In this document: in pieces, positions 53,850 to 62,457 of the stretch
Layout of the letters: every line of letters starts with the position of its first letter
Numbering within the stretch: position 1 is the stretch's first letter
Origin: JAKACA01 sp963769255
Lineage (GTDB): Bacteria > Actinomycetota > Acidimicrobiia > Acidimicrobiales > Bog-793
DNA: 64,000 nt
Reading direction: 5' to 3'
Assembly (NCBI GenBank): GCA_963769255.1
Contig: CAVYKV010000001.1
Span: forward strand, 682,001 to 746,000
Position numbers and translations under genes: made by a program
The notes under the pieces: generated by a model
The model's database searches: none
The model's input: only the letters and a program-made list of their open reading frames with translations
Told to the model about the DNA's origin: nothing

Positions 53850-54458
53850 TCAGTCCCCTTGGTAGCGCTGTTCCAGCCAGGGGTCGCCGCGGTCGTGGTA
53901 GCCGTTGCGCTCCCAGAAACCCGGTTCGTCATGGTCCAGCAGCCGCAACCCGGCCACCCACTTGGCGCTCTTCCAGAAGTAGAGGTGCGGGACGAGCAGT
54001 CGTGCGGGGCCGCCGTGCTCACGGGGGAGTGGCTCGCCCTCCACCTCCCAGGCCACCCAGGCCCGGCCGCCTCTGACGTCGGCCAAGGGGAGGTTGGTCG
54101 TGTACCCCGTGTGCGAAAAGGCGAGCACGTAGGTCGCCTCCGGCAGCGGCCCTGCGGCGGCGAGGAGCGTGTCGACGGAGACACCGGAGAAGTTCATGCC
54201 GAGCTTCGACCAGGTGGTGACGCAGTGGATGTCGCCCGCATAGGCCGATGCCGGGAGGGCGTGGATCTCGTCCCAGGTCCACGAGGTCGGGTGGGCGACG
54301 AGCCCCTCCACCGAGAACGTCCAGCTGTCGACGTCGAGCCTCGGCGTCGCCTCCGCCGTCAGGACCGGCCAGGTGGCGCCGGCGTCGTACTGGCCGGGCG
54401 GCAGGCGCGGGTCGCGCGCTGAGCGGTGCCCGCTGAAGCCCCGGGTGAACGTTCCCAC
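53850..54458 (-). CDS. Sulfite-oxidase-like molybdopterin enzyme, no export signal
   Basis: 202 residues from GTG 54458 (VGTFTRGFSGHRSARDPRLP). WTFSVEGLVAHPTSWTWDEI, YAGDIHCVTTWSKLGMNFSG with the molybdenum-ligand Cys79, and GGPARLLVPHLYFWKSAKWV match the sulfite oxidase / MsrP superfamily. Shorter than MsrP (over 300 residues) and without Tat signal or transmembrane helix, so probably cytoplasmic. The adjacent flavin reductase supports redox use. Substrate unknown. Confidence 0.87.
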   Translation of the reverse strand: MGTFTRGFSGHRSARDPRLPPGQYDAGATWPVLTAEATPRLDVDSWTFSVEGLVAHPTSWTWDEIHALPASAYAGDIHCVTTWSKLGMNFSGVSVDTLLAAAGPLPEATYVLAFSHTGYTTNLPLADVRGGRAWVAWEVEGEPLPREHGGPARLLVPHLYFWKSAKWVAGLRLLDHDEPGFWERNGYHDRGDPWLEQRYQGD

Positions 54459-54532
54459 GGAGTGATTCTGGCTCCTCGGAGCGGCCCGTGTCGTGTGGGG
54501 AGCGCTGTGCGGCGTCTCCGACACGGCGCTGG

Positions 54533-55741
54533 TCAGGGGGAGGGCACGCTCGGCTGCTGCGCCGGCGACGGCGATGACCGGGCCGACAGGATGGCGCGGG
54601 CGAGGAGGAGGGCGGCCAGGCCGAGCGCGGCGGCGCTGATCGCCACGACGCCCGGCCACGAGAAGCGCTCCCATGCCAGCCCGGTCGCGTAGGCGGCGAC
54701 GGCGCCGGCGAGGTAGTAGCAGGTGAAGTAGACGCCGCTCGCTGCCCCGCGATCGTGCTCGGTGGAGGTCGCCACGCCGATCTGCACGGCCGTGACACCC
54801 GTGAACATGCCGAGCGCCACGAGCGCCAGACCCACTCCGATGCTGCCGAGCACCGCCGGCACGGTGACGAAGGCGCCACCCGCGCAGCAGGCGATGGCGG
54901 CGAGGGCGACCGTGCGCCAGCCGAAGCGGTCGACGAGGCGGCCGGCCAGCGGTCCCACCCCGCCGACCGCCCAGAGGAGGAAGACGAGGCTCGTGTCGCC
55001 GGTGCCGAGCGAGAACGGAGCTGCCTGCAGCCGGAACGAGACGTAGGAGAAGATGCCGATGAAGCTGAAGAGCAGGGCGCTCCCGCTCACGGCGGCCAGC
55101 CCGAGGGAGGAGTGGCGGAGCTGGGCGAGGGCCGCCCCCCTGCGAGCGCTGCTGCGGTGCGGCGGCGGTCCTTCCGGCAAGGTCCGGATCATGAGGATGG
55201 CACCGGCGGCCGGCAGCACGGCGAGGAGGGCGAGCGCCGTCCTCCAGCCGATCGCCGTCGACAGCTGGGCGACACCGACGCGCCCGATGAGCCCGCCGAC
55301 GACGAGTGCGACGAGGTATCGCCCCATCGCGCGCCCGCCCAGGCGGGGACCGAACACCTCGGTGACGTACGGCACGCCGACGGTGAGGAGACCCGGCATG
55401 CACAACCCCTGCAAGGCCCGGCAGCACAAGAGGAGCCCAAGGTTCGGAACGACGGCGAGCGCCACGGTCGGGGCGACGAGGAGGGAGCTTGCCCACACGA
55501 GCGAGCGCTTGCGACCCCGCCGGTCCGAGTAGGCGCCCCAGAGCCAACCGCCGGCGGCCACCATGGCGACGGTGATCGAGACCGAGAGGCCGGTCAACGA
55601 CGCCGAGGTGTGGAAGGCCCGCCCGATCTCCGGCAGGATCGCCTGCGTCGAGTACATGGTGGCGAACATCCCCGTGGCCCCGAGGAGGAAGCCGAACATG
55701 GGGGGTCGCTCCGCCGTCGCATCGCCGGCGTGAGCGCTCAT
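54533..55741 (-). CDS. MFS transporter (12-TM, YnfM-like)
   Basis: 402 residues. GFLLGATGMFATMYSTQAIL starts helix 1; LWGAYSDRRGRKRSLVWAS is motif A; FGPRLGGRAMGRYLVALVVG, then GGVGPLAGRLVDRFGWRTVA in the second half. The YSTQAILP start resembles the YnfM-like carriers. ATG 55741 overlaps the hydroxyacid dehydrogenase stop (ATGA). Exporter or importer of a small acid is inferred only from operon partners. Confidence 0.88.
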   Translation of the reverse strand: MSAHAGDATAERPPMFGFLLGATGMFATMYSTQAILPEIGRAFHTSASLTGLSVSITVAMVAAGGWLWGAYSDRRGRKRSLVWASSLLVAPTVALAVVPNLGLLLCCRALQGLCMPGLLTVGVPYVTEVFGPRLGGRAMGRYLVALVVGGLIGRVGVAQLSTAIGWRTALALLAVLPAAGAILMIRTLPEGPPPHRSSARRGAALAQLRHSSLGLAAVSGSALLFSFIGIFSYVSFRLQAAPFSLGTGDTSLVFLLWAVGGVGPLAGRLVDRFGWRTVALAAIACCAGGAFVTVPAVLGSIGVGLALVALGMFTGVTAVQIGVATSTEHDRGAASGVYFTCYYLAGAVAAYATGLAWERFSWPGVVAISAAALGLAALLLARAILSARSSPSPAQQPSVPSP

Positions 55742-56773
55742 CCCCCCGGTCCGACGACGACGGGAGAGTTCGGGGACCCCGTGCGCGCGAAGGCCACGAC
55801 GTTCTCGGCTTGGCGGACGACGTAGTTGCGTACCGCATCTGCCGAGTAGAAGGCGGCGTGCGGCGTCACGACGACGCGCTCGTGGCGACGCAGCGGGTCG
55901 TCAGCAGGCGGCGGCTCCGGATCGGTGACGTCGAGGGCGGCGCCGGCCAACCTCCCGGAGTCCAGCGCTGCGAGGAGCGCCTCCGGATGTACGAGGCGCC
56001 CGCGGGAGGCGTTGACGAGGAAGGACCCCCGGGGCATGAGGGAGAGGGCATCGGCATCGATGAGATGGACCGTGGTCGGGTTGAGGGGGAGGTGGAGGCT
56101 GACGACATCGCTCTCTCGCAGGCACTCCTCGAAGCTCACGTGTCGAACGCCGGCCGGCGGGCCGGCGACGAAGGGGTCGCAGCCGACGATGCCGGCGAAG
56201 CACGGCTCCGCCAGGCGGGCGACAGCCCGTCCGATGCGCCCCAACCCGACGAGCCCCAGGGTGAGCGTGCTCGTCCGTCGGGGGATCCCGACCGCCTCGA
56301 AGGACCAGCCGCCCGAGCGGACATGACGGTCGAGCACGCCGATGCCCCGGACCAGCATGAGCGCCATCGCCATGGCATGGGTGGCGACCTCCTCGGTGGA
56401 GGCGTCCGGCACGTTGCAGACGGCGACGCCGCGGCGGGCGGCGGCGGCGAGGTCGACGTGGTCGACCCCGACGGACCCGCAGCTGACGAGGCGGAGCGCC
56501 GGCGCTGCGGAGAGGACGGCATCGGACACGGGCAGGGAGGAGATCATGAGCGCTCGGGGCTGCAGCTCGCCGAACGCGGGCCGCCATCTCCTCCGAGGAG
56601 CCCAGCAGCTCCACGAGAACATGCCATCCGGCCGCTTCGAGCAGGTCGGCGCCTTCGGCGACGTCGTCGGGGAGGGAGTCGGGGTAGAAGGCGAGAGGGC
56701 GGGCGTCCCCGCTCGGATCCGGCACCCTGCCCGGGGACGACTCAGCCTCGGGCACCTCGGTCCCTCCGGACAT
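55738..56773 (-). CDS. D-2-hydroxyacid dehydrogenase (one frame break)
   Basis: About 345 residues. Starts ATG 56773 (MSGGTEVPEAESSPGRVPD) with a near-ideal AGAAGGAGGTG site. The first 70 residues are in one frame and from AFGELQPRALMISSLPVSDA in the next; the total is 3n+1, and removing one G near 56575 joins them. NAD domain: LGLVGLGRIGRAVARLAE; then SFLVNASRGRLVHPEAL with the usual Arg and a C-terminal RVVVTPHAAFYSADAVR with the catalytic His. Reduces 2-oxoacids to D-2-hydroxyacids or the reverse. First gene of the minus-strand operon. Confidence 0.8.
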
Positions 56774-56779
56774 CTCGCG

Positions 56780-56914
56780 CACCTCCTTCTGGCGTGGCGC
56801 CTTCTCGGCATGCCAAGTTAGGTGTCTTGAGCGCCTGACGAGTCGTTGGCAGCGGACGCGACACAACGCGGTGCCGACCGCGCAACGATGGCGGGCGCAC
56901 GCCAGAAGGAGGTG
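56780..56914. repeat. Perfect 17-bp inverted repeat flanking two divergent start sites
   Basis: CACCTCCTTCTGGCGTG at 56780-56796 is the exact complement of CACGCCAGAAGGAGGTG at 56898-56914. Each arm ends in the ribosome site (AAGGAGGTG) of the gene it faces, 6 nt before the ATG at 56773 and 4 nt before the ATG at 56919. The seven bases outside the ribosome site are shared as well. 101 bp separates the arms. Confidence 0.9.
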
Positions 56915-56918
56915 AGCG

Positions 56919-57437
56919 ATGTTGTACGTGTTCGGTTTCGAGGAGATCGCCGTCGTGGTCGGTGACGTCTTCTTCAAGGACGAGCGCCCCCTGCCCGGGC
57001 AGGACTCGGCCGAAGCGGGCGTTCGGCTCGAGCTTCGCTCGCTCGCCCAGCTCCCTCTCCGCGGATCGGAGTACTCGGCCACCCCCATCGCCGTCGAGAC
57101 GCCCCACTGGCGTGTGGACCTCTTCGAGTCGGTGCCGGGAGGGACGGGCAAGCGGGACCGCGTGCACTACCACCCTCGCTTCGACGGCTGGGAGCCGGGG
57201 CGCCGCCACTTCGACGAGGCGCTGTCCGCCGACCCCCTCGCCTGGGTCTCCGAGCGCCTCGCCGACCTGCCCGCTCTGCTCGGGGTGGACGAGGCGCCCG
57301 ACAGCGCCGCCGTCGCCCGGGCCGCCGGCGAGATCGGCACCACGATCGGGCACCTGTGGGGCCGTGTTCGCGCCGGCGAGCTCGATCCGGAGGAGGGATG
57401 GACGGAGGCGCCGGCGTGCCGGCGGGGGTGGTTGTGA
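56919..57437 (+). CDS. Conserved hypothetical protein
   Basis: 172 residues from ATG 56919 with a consensus ribosome site. LYVFGFEEIAVVVGDVFFKD at the start, SLAQLPLRGSEYSATPIAVE, DRVHYHPRFDGWEPGRRHFD and a C-terminal GTTIGHLWGRVRAGELDPEE. No membrane segment. The HYHPRFD-type cluster might bind a metal. Divergent from the 2-hydroxyacid dehydrogenase operon with which it shares the inverted repeat; convergent with the MFS gene. Confidence 0.6.
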   Translation: MLYVFGFEEIAVVVGDVFFKDERPLPGQDSAEAGVRLELRSLAQLPLRGSEYSATPIAVETPHWRVDLFESVPGGTGKRDRVHYHPRFDGWEPGRRHFDEALSADPLAWVSERLADLPALLGVDEAPDSAAVARAAGEIGTTIGHLWGRVRAGELDPEEGWTEAPACRRGWL

Positions 57438-57509
57438 GGGCGGGTCTACTGAGCGTCCCTCTCTGAGACGGGCGGTCGCCGAGGCGACTGCGGAGCCGGC
57501 CGACATCTG

Positions 57510-58964
57510 TCAGGAAGCTGCCGGGACACTGTCGGCGGCGCGGGCGGCAACGGCCGTGAGGGCGCCGAGGAGGGCGAAGAGGGCGAGGAGGCCGACGGCG
57601 AAGCGGTAACCGACGAGGAGCTGCCGAACGGCTGTCTGCGAGATGCGGGAGACCGCGCCGGCGAAGAACTCGTGGCGGAGCCGGACGGGCAGCTGCGACA
57701 CGGCGACCGTGAGCACGATGGCCGTACTCATGACCCATCCGACTTGCTGCACGGTGAGGCGGGTGCCGTTGACGCTGCCGGCGCTGTGGGGTGGGGCACG
57801 GCCGACGAGGGCGTTGGCGTTGGCGGGGCCGAAGATGCCGCTCCCCACACCGACGATCCCGAGGGCGACCGCCGTGAGGACGTAAGGGGCCGAGAGCGCC
57901 CAGACGAGCATGGCGAGCCCCGCCGTCGCCACGAGGGAGCCGACGACCGAGAGCGTCTCGGCCGACGCCCGACGGCCGAGACGTCCGGCGGCGGCCGAGC
58001 AGAGACCGGTGAAGACGGGGAGGGGAATGACGATGAGCCCGGCCCGCAGGGGCGTGTCCCCGCGTACCGCCTGGAAGAACAGGACCATGATGAGCACCGG
58101 CCCCCACTCCGCCATGGCGTTCAGGAAGCCCGAGAGCATCGTGAGGGAGAAGGTGCGGTTGCGGAAGAGCTGGACGTCGAGGAGGGCCGTGTCGACGCGT
58201 CGTTCCCGCGCCACGAAGGCGACGAGGACGAGGAGCGAGACGGCGATCCCGCCGATGACGAGGGCAGAGGCGCGCCCGCTCGACTCCACGAGGGAGATGG
58301 AGAGCACGAGCCCGGCCAGCCCGGCGGCGCACAGCACCGGGCCGGTGGCGGTCATGCGGCCGGTCGACCGCACGGGCGGCCGCACGGGGAGCCAGGCGAC
58401 GGCGAGCAGGGCGCAGAGGGAACCGATGGGGGCGTTCAGCCAGAAGATCCACCGCCATCCGATGGTCTCGGCCACGATGCCGCCGACGCTCGGCCCCATC
58501 ATCTCGGCGACGGCGATGGCGGCGATGTAGAGGCCGAGGCCCCGCCGGAACGATGCCGGGTCGAGCTCGTCGCGAAGGATGGCGACGCTGTTGGCCCAGA
58601 CGCTCGCGACACCGACGGCTTGGAGCACTTGAAGGGCGACGATGACCCACACGTCGGGCGCGAAGCCCAACAACAGGCTGGCAAGGGCGAAGATGACGAG
58701 ACCTGCCAGGTAGCAGACCCTCCGCCCGAAGAGGTCGCCGGCGCGGCCGAGCCCGAGCATGAGCGAGGTGCTCGCGAGGGAGGGCATCAGCACCACGAGC
58801 GTCGCCTCGAAGGCGCCGGCGTGAAAGTGCCGCACGATGACGGGGACGGCGACACCGAGCGTGTTGTTGCTCATCGAGACCAAGTACGTGGCCGCCACGA
58901 TGAGCCGGAGCGTCCGGGCCGGGGAGGCGACGACGACGGAGCCCTCGCCGATGCGTGTGGTCAC
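57510..58964 (-). CDS. MFS transporter (DHA2-like)
   Basis: 484 residues. LGRAGDLFGRRVCYLAGLVI is motif A; AEMMGPSVGGIVAETIGWRW is motif C in helix 5; a 14-helix pattern. GTG 58964 (MTTRIGEGSVVVASPARTL) overlaps the MarR stop by 4 nt (GTGA), so it is coupled to the regulator. Likely exports a substrate or intermediate of the catabolic operon beginning at 59659. Confidence 0.9.
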   Translation of the reverse strand: MTTRIGEGSVVVASPARTLRLIVAATYLVSMSNNTLGVAVPVIVRHFHAGAFEATLVVLMPSLASTSLMLGLGRAGDLFGRRVCYLAGLVIFALASLLLGFAPDVWVIVALQVLQAVGVASVWANSVAILRDELDPASFRRGLGLYIAAIAVAEMMGPSVGGIVAETIGWRWIFWLNAPIGSLCALLAVAWLPVRPPVRSTGRMTATGPVLCAAGLAGLVLSISLVESSGRASALVIGGIAVSLLVLVAFVARERRVDTALLDVQLFRNRTFSLTMLSGFLNAMAEWGPVLIMVLFFQAVRGDTPLRAGLIVIPLPVFTGLCSAAAGRLGRRASAETLSVVGSLVATAGLAMLVWALSAPYVLTAVALGIVGVGSGIFGPANANALVGRAPPHSAGSVNGTRLTVQQVGWVMSTAIVLTVAVSQLPVRLRHEFFAGAVSRISQTAVRQLLVGYRFAVGLLALFALLGALTAVAARAADSVPAAS

Positions 58965-59428
58965 GGGAGGTGGCGGCTGCGAAGGTCGTCGAAGGCACCC
59001 ACGAGGGTGTCGCCCTCCGAGAGCTTCGTGAGCGTGCGGTGCAGCTGCTCGCGCTGACGGTCGGTGACGTCGGCCAGCAGGTCGTCGTCGAGCCGGCTGA
59101 CGAGCGCCTCCAGCTCCTTCACGACGACCTCGCCCGCCGGGAGGAGGGAGACGACCGAGCGTCGGCGGTCCTCCACTCCGCGGCGCCTGGACACGTAACC
59201 GAAGTCCTCGAGGTCGTCGATCGTCGCCACCATCGTGGCGCCGTCGATCCTCAGGTGGGCGCCGAGATCGAGCTGCGAGACGGGCCCGCCGTCGTGGAGG
59301 GCGTTCAGCACGGTGTAGTGGCGGACCCGGAGGCCCATCTGCGAGAGGTGCGCCTCCAGGAGGCGGAAGACGACTTGGCCGATCTTGAGCAGGAGGCAGG
59401 TGGCATGCCGGGCCGTCGAGCCGGACAC
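58961..59428 (-). CDS. MarR-family transcriptional regulator
   Basis: 155 residues from GTG 59428 (VSGSTARHATCLLLKIGQV). VRHYTVLNALHDGGPVSQLD starts the winged helix; LGAHLRIDGATMVATIDDLE is the recognition helix; SRRRGVEDRRRSVVSLLPAG the wing. Longer readings add a basic, non-conserved stretch that overlaps the promoter region of the dehydrogenase operon. Located between the MFS gene and the acyl-CoA dehydrogenase operon, hence a candidate regulator of both. Confidence 0.88.
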   Translation of the reverse strand: MSGSTARHATCLLLKIGQVVFRLLEAHLSQMGLRVRHYTVLNALHDGGPVSQLDLGAHLRIDGATMVATIDDLEDFGYVSRRRGVEDRRRSVVSLLPAGEVVVKELEALVSRLDDDLLADVTDRQREQLHRTLTKLSEGDTLVGAFDDLRSRHLP

Positions 59429-59591
59429 GAGCGCGCCCCGCGCTCGGCGTTGACTTCGTTCACTACCGGCACGGCTCGCCTCCCTGACGTCAGCCGGGCC
59501 CCTTCCGACGGTATCGCATCGGGGTGGGGCCGCTGTCAGACCGTAGCGAATCATTTGTGCCACGAACAAGAAGTGGTGCCAACGAGTTCCG

Positions 59592-59621
59592 TTGACACCG
59601 CCGCTTGCGAAGCGCGACACT
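59592..59621 (+). promoter_or_regulatory. Candidate promoter of the acyl-CoA dehydrogenase operon
   Basis: TTGACA (59592-59597), 18-nt spacer, GACACT (59616-59621). The -35 is perfect, the -10 weak. The start codon GTG 59659 is 37 nt beyond. Upstream, TGGCAC occurs twice on the minus strand (between 59558 and 59582), possibly bound by the MarR protein. Confidence 0.4.
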
Positions 59622-59658
59622 CCGGGACGATGGCGTGGCTCGGTCGGGGGAGGGCGGC

Positions 59659-60882
59659 GTGCGCCTCGAACTGAACGCCGAGCTGCAGAGATTCGACACA
59701 GAGATCCGCTCCTGGATCAGCCGGCACGCCCCGGAGGGCCTCGCCGGCCTCGTGGACTGGAGCACCCCCTGGGGGCTGATGGGCCGTTACCGGCTCGTGG
59801 AGGAGGCCCGCCGGCATCCCCTCTACGGCGAGTGGTCGGAGCAGCTCCTTGCCGCTCATCTCATCTGCCCCGAGTGGCCGGAGCGTTTCGGCGGACGCGG
59901 CTGGGACAGCCTCCGCTCCACGCTGTTCAATGTCGCCTGCCACGACCTCTGCGTACCGAGGGTCGAGCGCGGCATGGGGGAGTGGCTCGTCGGGCCGTCC
60001 CTCCTCCTCGAAGGGACCGAGGAGCAGCGGGCGGCCTTCCTGCCGAGGATCGTCTCGGGGGAGGACGCTTACTGCCAGGGTTTCTCCGAGCCGGACCACG
60101 GGTCGGATCTCGCCGCCGTCGAGACCCGCGGCGTCGTCGACGGCGACGAGATCGTCATCACGGGCCAGAAGGTCTGGACGTCGGGGGCGCAGCACGCCAA
60201 CATGATCTTCGTCCTCTGCCGCACGGACCCGGACGCCCAGCGGCACCGTGGTCTCTCCTTCGTGCTCGTCCCCTTCTCTCCGCACAACCATGTCGAGGTC
60301 CGTCAGATCCGGATGATCAACGGCCTCGGCGAGTTCTGCGAGGACTTCTTCGACGGCGCCAGGGCACCGCTCTTCAATGTCGTCGGCGGGCTCAACAACG
60401 GCTGGCGCGTGGCCATGACCGCCCTCGGCTACGAGCGCGGCGCTGCTGTCACCACCCAACATCTCTCGTACATGCCCGAGGTGCTGGCCCTCATCGAGAC
60501 GGCCCGCGCCAACGGGACGATCGCCGACGCGCGGGTGCGTGGCCATCTCGCCTGGGCGTACGCCCAGGTGGAGCTGATGCGGTACGGCGGGCTCCGCACC
60601 ATGTCCGCCATGATGCGCGGAGACGGGCCCGGGGCGCTCGAAGCCATCAACAAGATCCACTGGAGCGAGTACCACCGGCGCCTGGGCGAGTGGGCCATCG
60701 ATCTCGACGAGACGAGCGGGCTCGTACGGCCCGAGGGAGAGGGTTACGAGATGTCGCGCTGGCAGGACCTCTTCCTCTCCAGCCGGTCCGGCACGATCTA
60801 CTCGGGAACGAGCGAGATCCAGCGGAACATCATCGCCGAGCGGATCCTCGGGCTCCCCAAGGACCCCAAGGTCGCCAGGTGA
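59659..60882 (+). CDS. Acyl-CoA dehydrogenase, subunit 1
   Basis: 407 residues from GTG 59659 (VRLELNAELQRFDTEIRSWI). YCQGFSEPDHGSDLAAVETR, IVITGQKVWTSGAQHANMIF, FSSRSGTIYSGTSEIQRNII elements of ACADs; an Arg-rich SSRSGTIYSGTSEIQ ending is typical of FAD-binding subunits. The usual catalytic Glu position near the C-terminus is not certain. With the next gene forms an apparent heteromeric enzyme like FadE/ChsE pairs of steroid side-chain degradation. Confidence 0.9.
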   Translation: MRLELNAELQRFDTEIRSWISRHAPEGLAGLVDWSTPWGLMGRYRLVEEARRHPLYGEWSEQLLAAHLICPEWPERFGGRGWDSLRSTLFNVACHDLCVPRVERGMGEWLVGPSLLLEGTEEQRAAFLPRIVSGEDAYCQGFSEPDHGSDLAAVETRGVVDGDEIVITGQKVWTSGAQHANMIFVLCRTDPDAQRHRGLSFVLVPFSPHNHVEVRQIRMINGLGEFCEDFFDGARAPLFNVVGGLNNGWRVAMTALGYERGAAVTTQHLSYMPEVLALIETARANGTIADARVRGHLAWAYAQVELMRYGGLRTMSAMMRGDGPGALEAINKIHWSEYHRRLGEWAIDLDETSGLVRPEGEGYEMSRWQDLFLSSRSGTIYSGTSEIQRNIIAERILGLPKDPKVAR

Positions 60883-62027
60883 CCGCCGTCATGCCGGGCG
60901 GAGACGAGATGCTCAGCTTCCAGCCCAGCGCCGAGCAGCAGGAGCTCGCACGGGTGGTGCGACGTTTCCTCGCCGAGCACGCCCCCGTCGCCCGTGCGAG
61001 AGAGCTCATGGAGGATCCCCTCGGCTACGACCCGCATGTCTTCGCCCAGATGGGCGCCGAGCTCGGCCTGCAGGGCCTGCACGTGCCAGCACGTTACGGG
61101 GGAGCCGGCGCCGGCTACGCCGATCTCGGCGTCGTCCTCGAAGCCATGGGCGCCGTCCTCTACTCCGGTCCGTTCCTCGCCTCCGCCGTCCTTGCCACCG
61201 AGGTGTTGCTCGCCTCGGGAGACGCCCCTGTGGTGGCAGAGCTCGTGCCCGAGATCGCCGCCGGACGACGTGTCGCCGCCCTGGCGCTCGGCAGGCGACC
61301 GGGAGCCTTCGACGAGTCGGCGCTCGGTGCGCTCGCCGAGCCAACGCCAAGCGGCTGGCGGCTCAGCGGGTGTGCCTCGTTCGTGCTGCACGGGGACGCC
61401 GCCGCCGTGCTCGTCGTCCCCGCCCGGGGTCCCGCCGGCGTCTCCGTCTTCCTCGTCGACGCCGACGCCCCCGGCCTGACACTCCGGGCCGACCCGGTGC
61501 TCGACCAGACCCGTCACCTCGCCTCGCTGCAGTTCGAGGAGGCGCCTGCCCGTCTCGCCGGGGCGGATGGGACGGCCTGGCCGGCGGTGGAATCCGCCCT
61601 CGACCGGGCGGCGGTGGCGCTCGCCTGCGACGCCCTCGGCGTCGCCCAACAGTCGCTCGACCTCACCGTGGCCTATGCGATCGATCGTCAGCAATTCGGG
61701 CGGCCCATCGGCTCCTTCCAGGTCATCAAGCACAAGTGCGCCGACATGCTCGTCGCCGTCGAGCTGGCCCGCTCGGGTGTCTGCTATGCCACACGTGCCA
61801 TCGACTCCCGATCGCCGGACTCCCGAACGGCGGCGTCACTCGCCCTCGCGCAGGCCGCCGAGGCGGCGCAGTACGTGACGGGGGAGAGCATCCAGATCCA
61901 CGGTGGCATCGGCTTCACCTGGGAGCACGACGCCCACCTGTACTTCAAGCGGGCACGTGCCGACGCCGCCTTCTTCGGCACGGTGGCCTTCCACCGTGAG
62001 CGCATGCTACGAAGCATCGGTGTCTGA
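60879..62027 (+). CDS. Acyl-CoA dehydrogenase, subunit 2
   Basis: About 382 residues. GTG 60879 overlaps the previous stop (GTGA); ATG 60909 (MLSFQPSAEQQELARV), with GGAGACGAG upstream, is an alternative. It lacks the C-terminal GTSEIQ-type motif and ends YVTGESIQIHGGIGFTWEHD then HLYFKRARADAAFF, as in the shorter partner subunit of heteromeric acyl-CoA dehydrogenases. FGRPIGSFQVIKHKCADMLV is the conserved helix. Coupled with subunit 1. Confidence 0.89.
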   Translation: MTAVMPGGDEMLSFQPSAEQQELARVVRRFLAEHAPVARARELMEDPLGYDPHVFAQMGAELGLQGLHVPARYGGAGAGYADLGVVLEAMGAVLYSGPFLASAVLATEVLLASGDAPVVAELVPEIAAGRRVAALALGRRPGAFDESALGALAEPTPSGWRLSGCASFVLHGDAAAVLVVPARGPAGVSVFLVDADAPGLTLRADPVLDQTRHLASLQFEEAPARLAGADGTAWPAVESALDRAAVALACDALGVAQQSLDLTVAYAIDRQQFGRPIGSFQVIKHKCADMLVAVELARSGVCYATRAIDSRSPDSRTAASLALAQAAEAAQYVTGESIQIHGGIGFTWEHDAHLYFKRARADAAFFGTVAFHRERMLRSIGV

Positions 62028-62457
62028 GCCCGCCCACGCCACCGACGCGGGTCCGCCGGCCAAGCCGGTCCCGCAGCCGACGCCCGAGACGCTGCCCTTC
62101 TGGGAAGGCTGCGCCCGGGGGGAGCTCTGGATCCAGTACTGCGCCCGCTGTGCGGCCCACTACTTCTACCCCCGCCCCGCCTGCCCGGGTTGTGGCGGGA
62201 CGGAGACGGTGTCGTGGGCGCGGGCGAGCGGGGCGGCACGGTTGAGCACCTACGTGATCCAGCACGTGGCGGCGCCCGGGTACGAGGCGCCCTTCGTCAT
62301 CGCGGTCGTCGAGCTGGAGGAGGGGGTCCGCATGATGACGAATCTCGTCGGCATCGCCGCCGACCCCTCGGTGATCGAGCTCGGCATGCCGCTCGTCGCC
62401 GGCTTCGAGGCCCGCGGCGACTACGCCGTGCCGGTCTTCCGGCCGGCGCAGCCATGA
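62020..62457 (+). CDS. DUF35 OB-fold/Zn-ribbon protein (thiolase partner)
   Basis: 145 residues from GTG 62020, overlapping the dehydrogenase by 8 nt. ELWIQYCARCAAHYFYPRPA and CPGCGG supply the four zinc Cys; the C-terminal half is an OB-like barrel (VIQHVAAPGYEAPFVIAVVE). In steroid degradation such proteins bind the thiolase-like aldolase and channel substrate to it. Its stop overlaps the thiolase start (ATGA), in agreement with complex formation. Confidence 0.88.
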   Translation: MSEPAHATDAGPPAKPVPQPTPETLPFWEGCARGELWIQYCARCAAHYFYPRPACPGCGGTETVSWARASGAARLSTYVIQHVAAPGYEAPFVIAVVELEEGVRMMTNLVGIAADPSVIELGMPLVAGFEARGDYAVPVFRPAQP

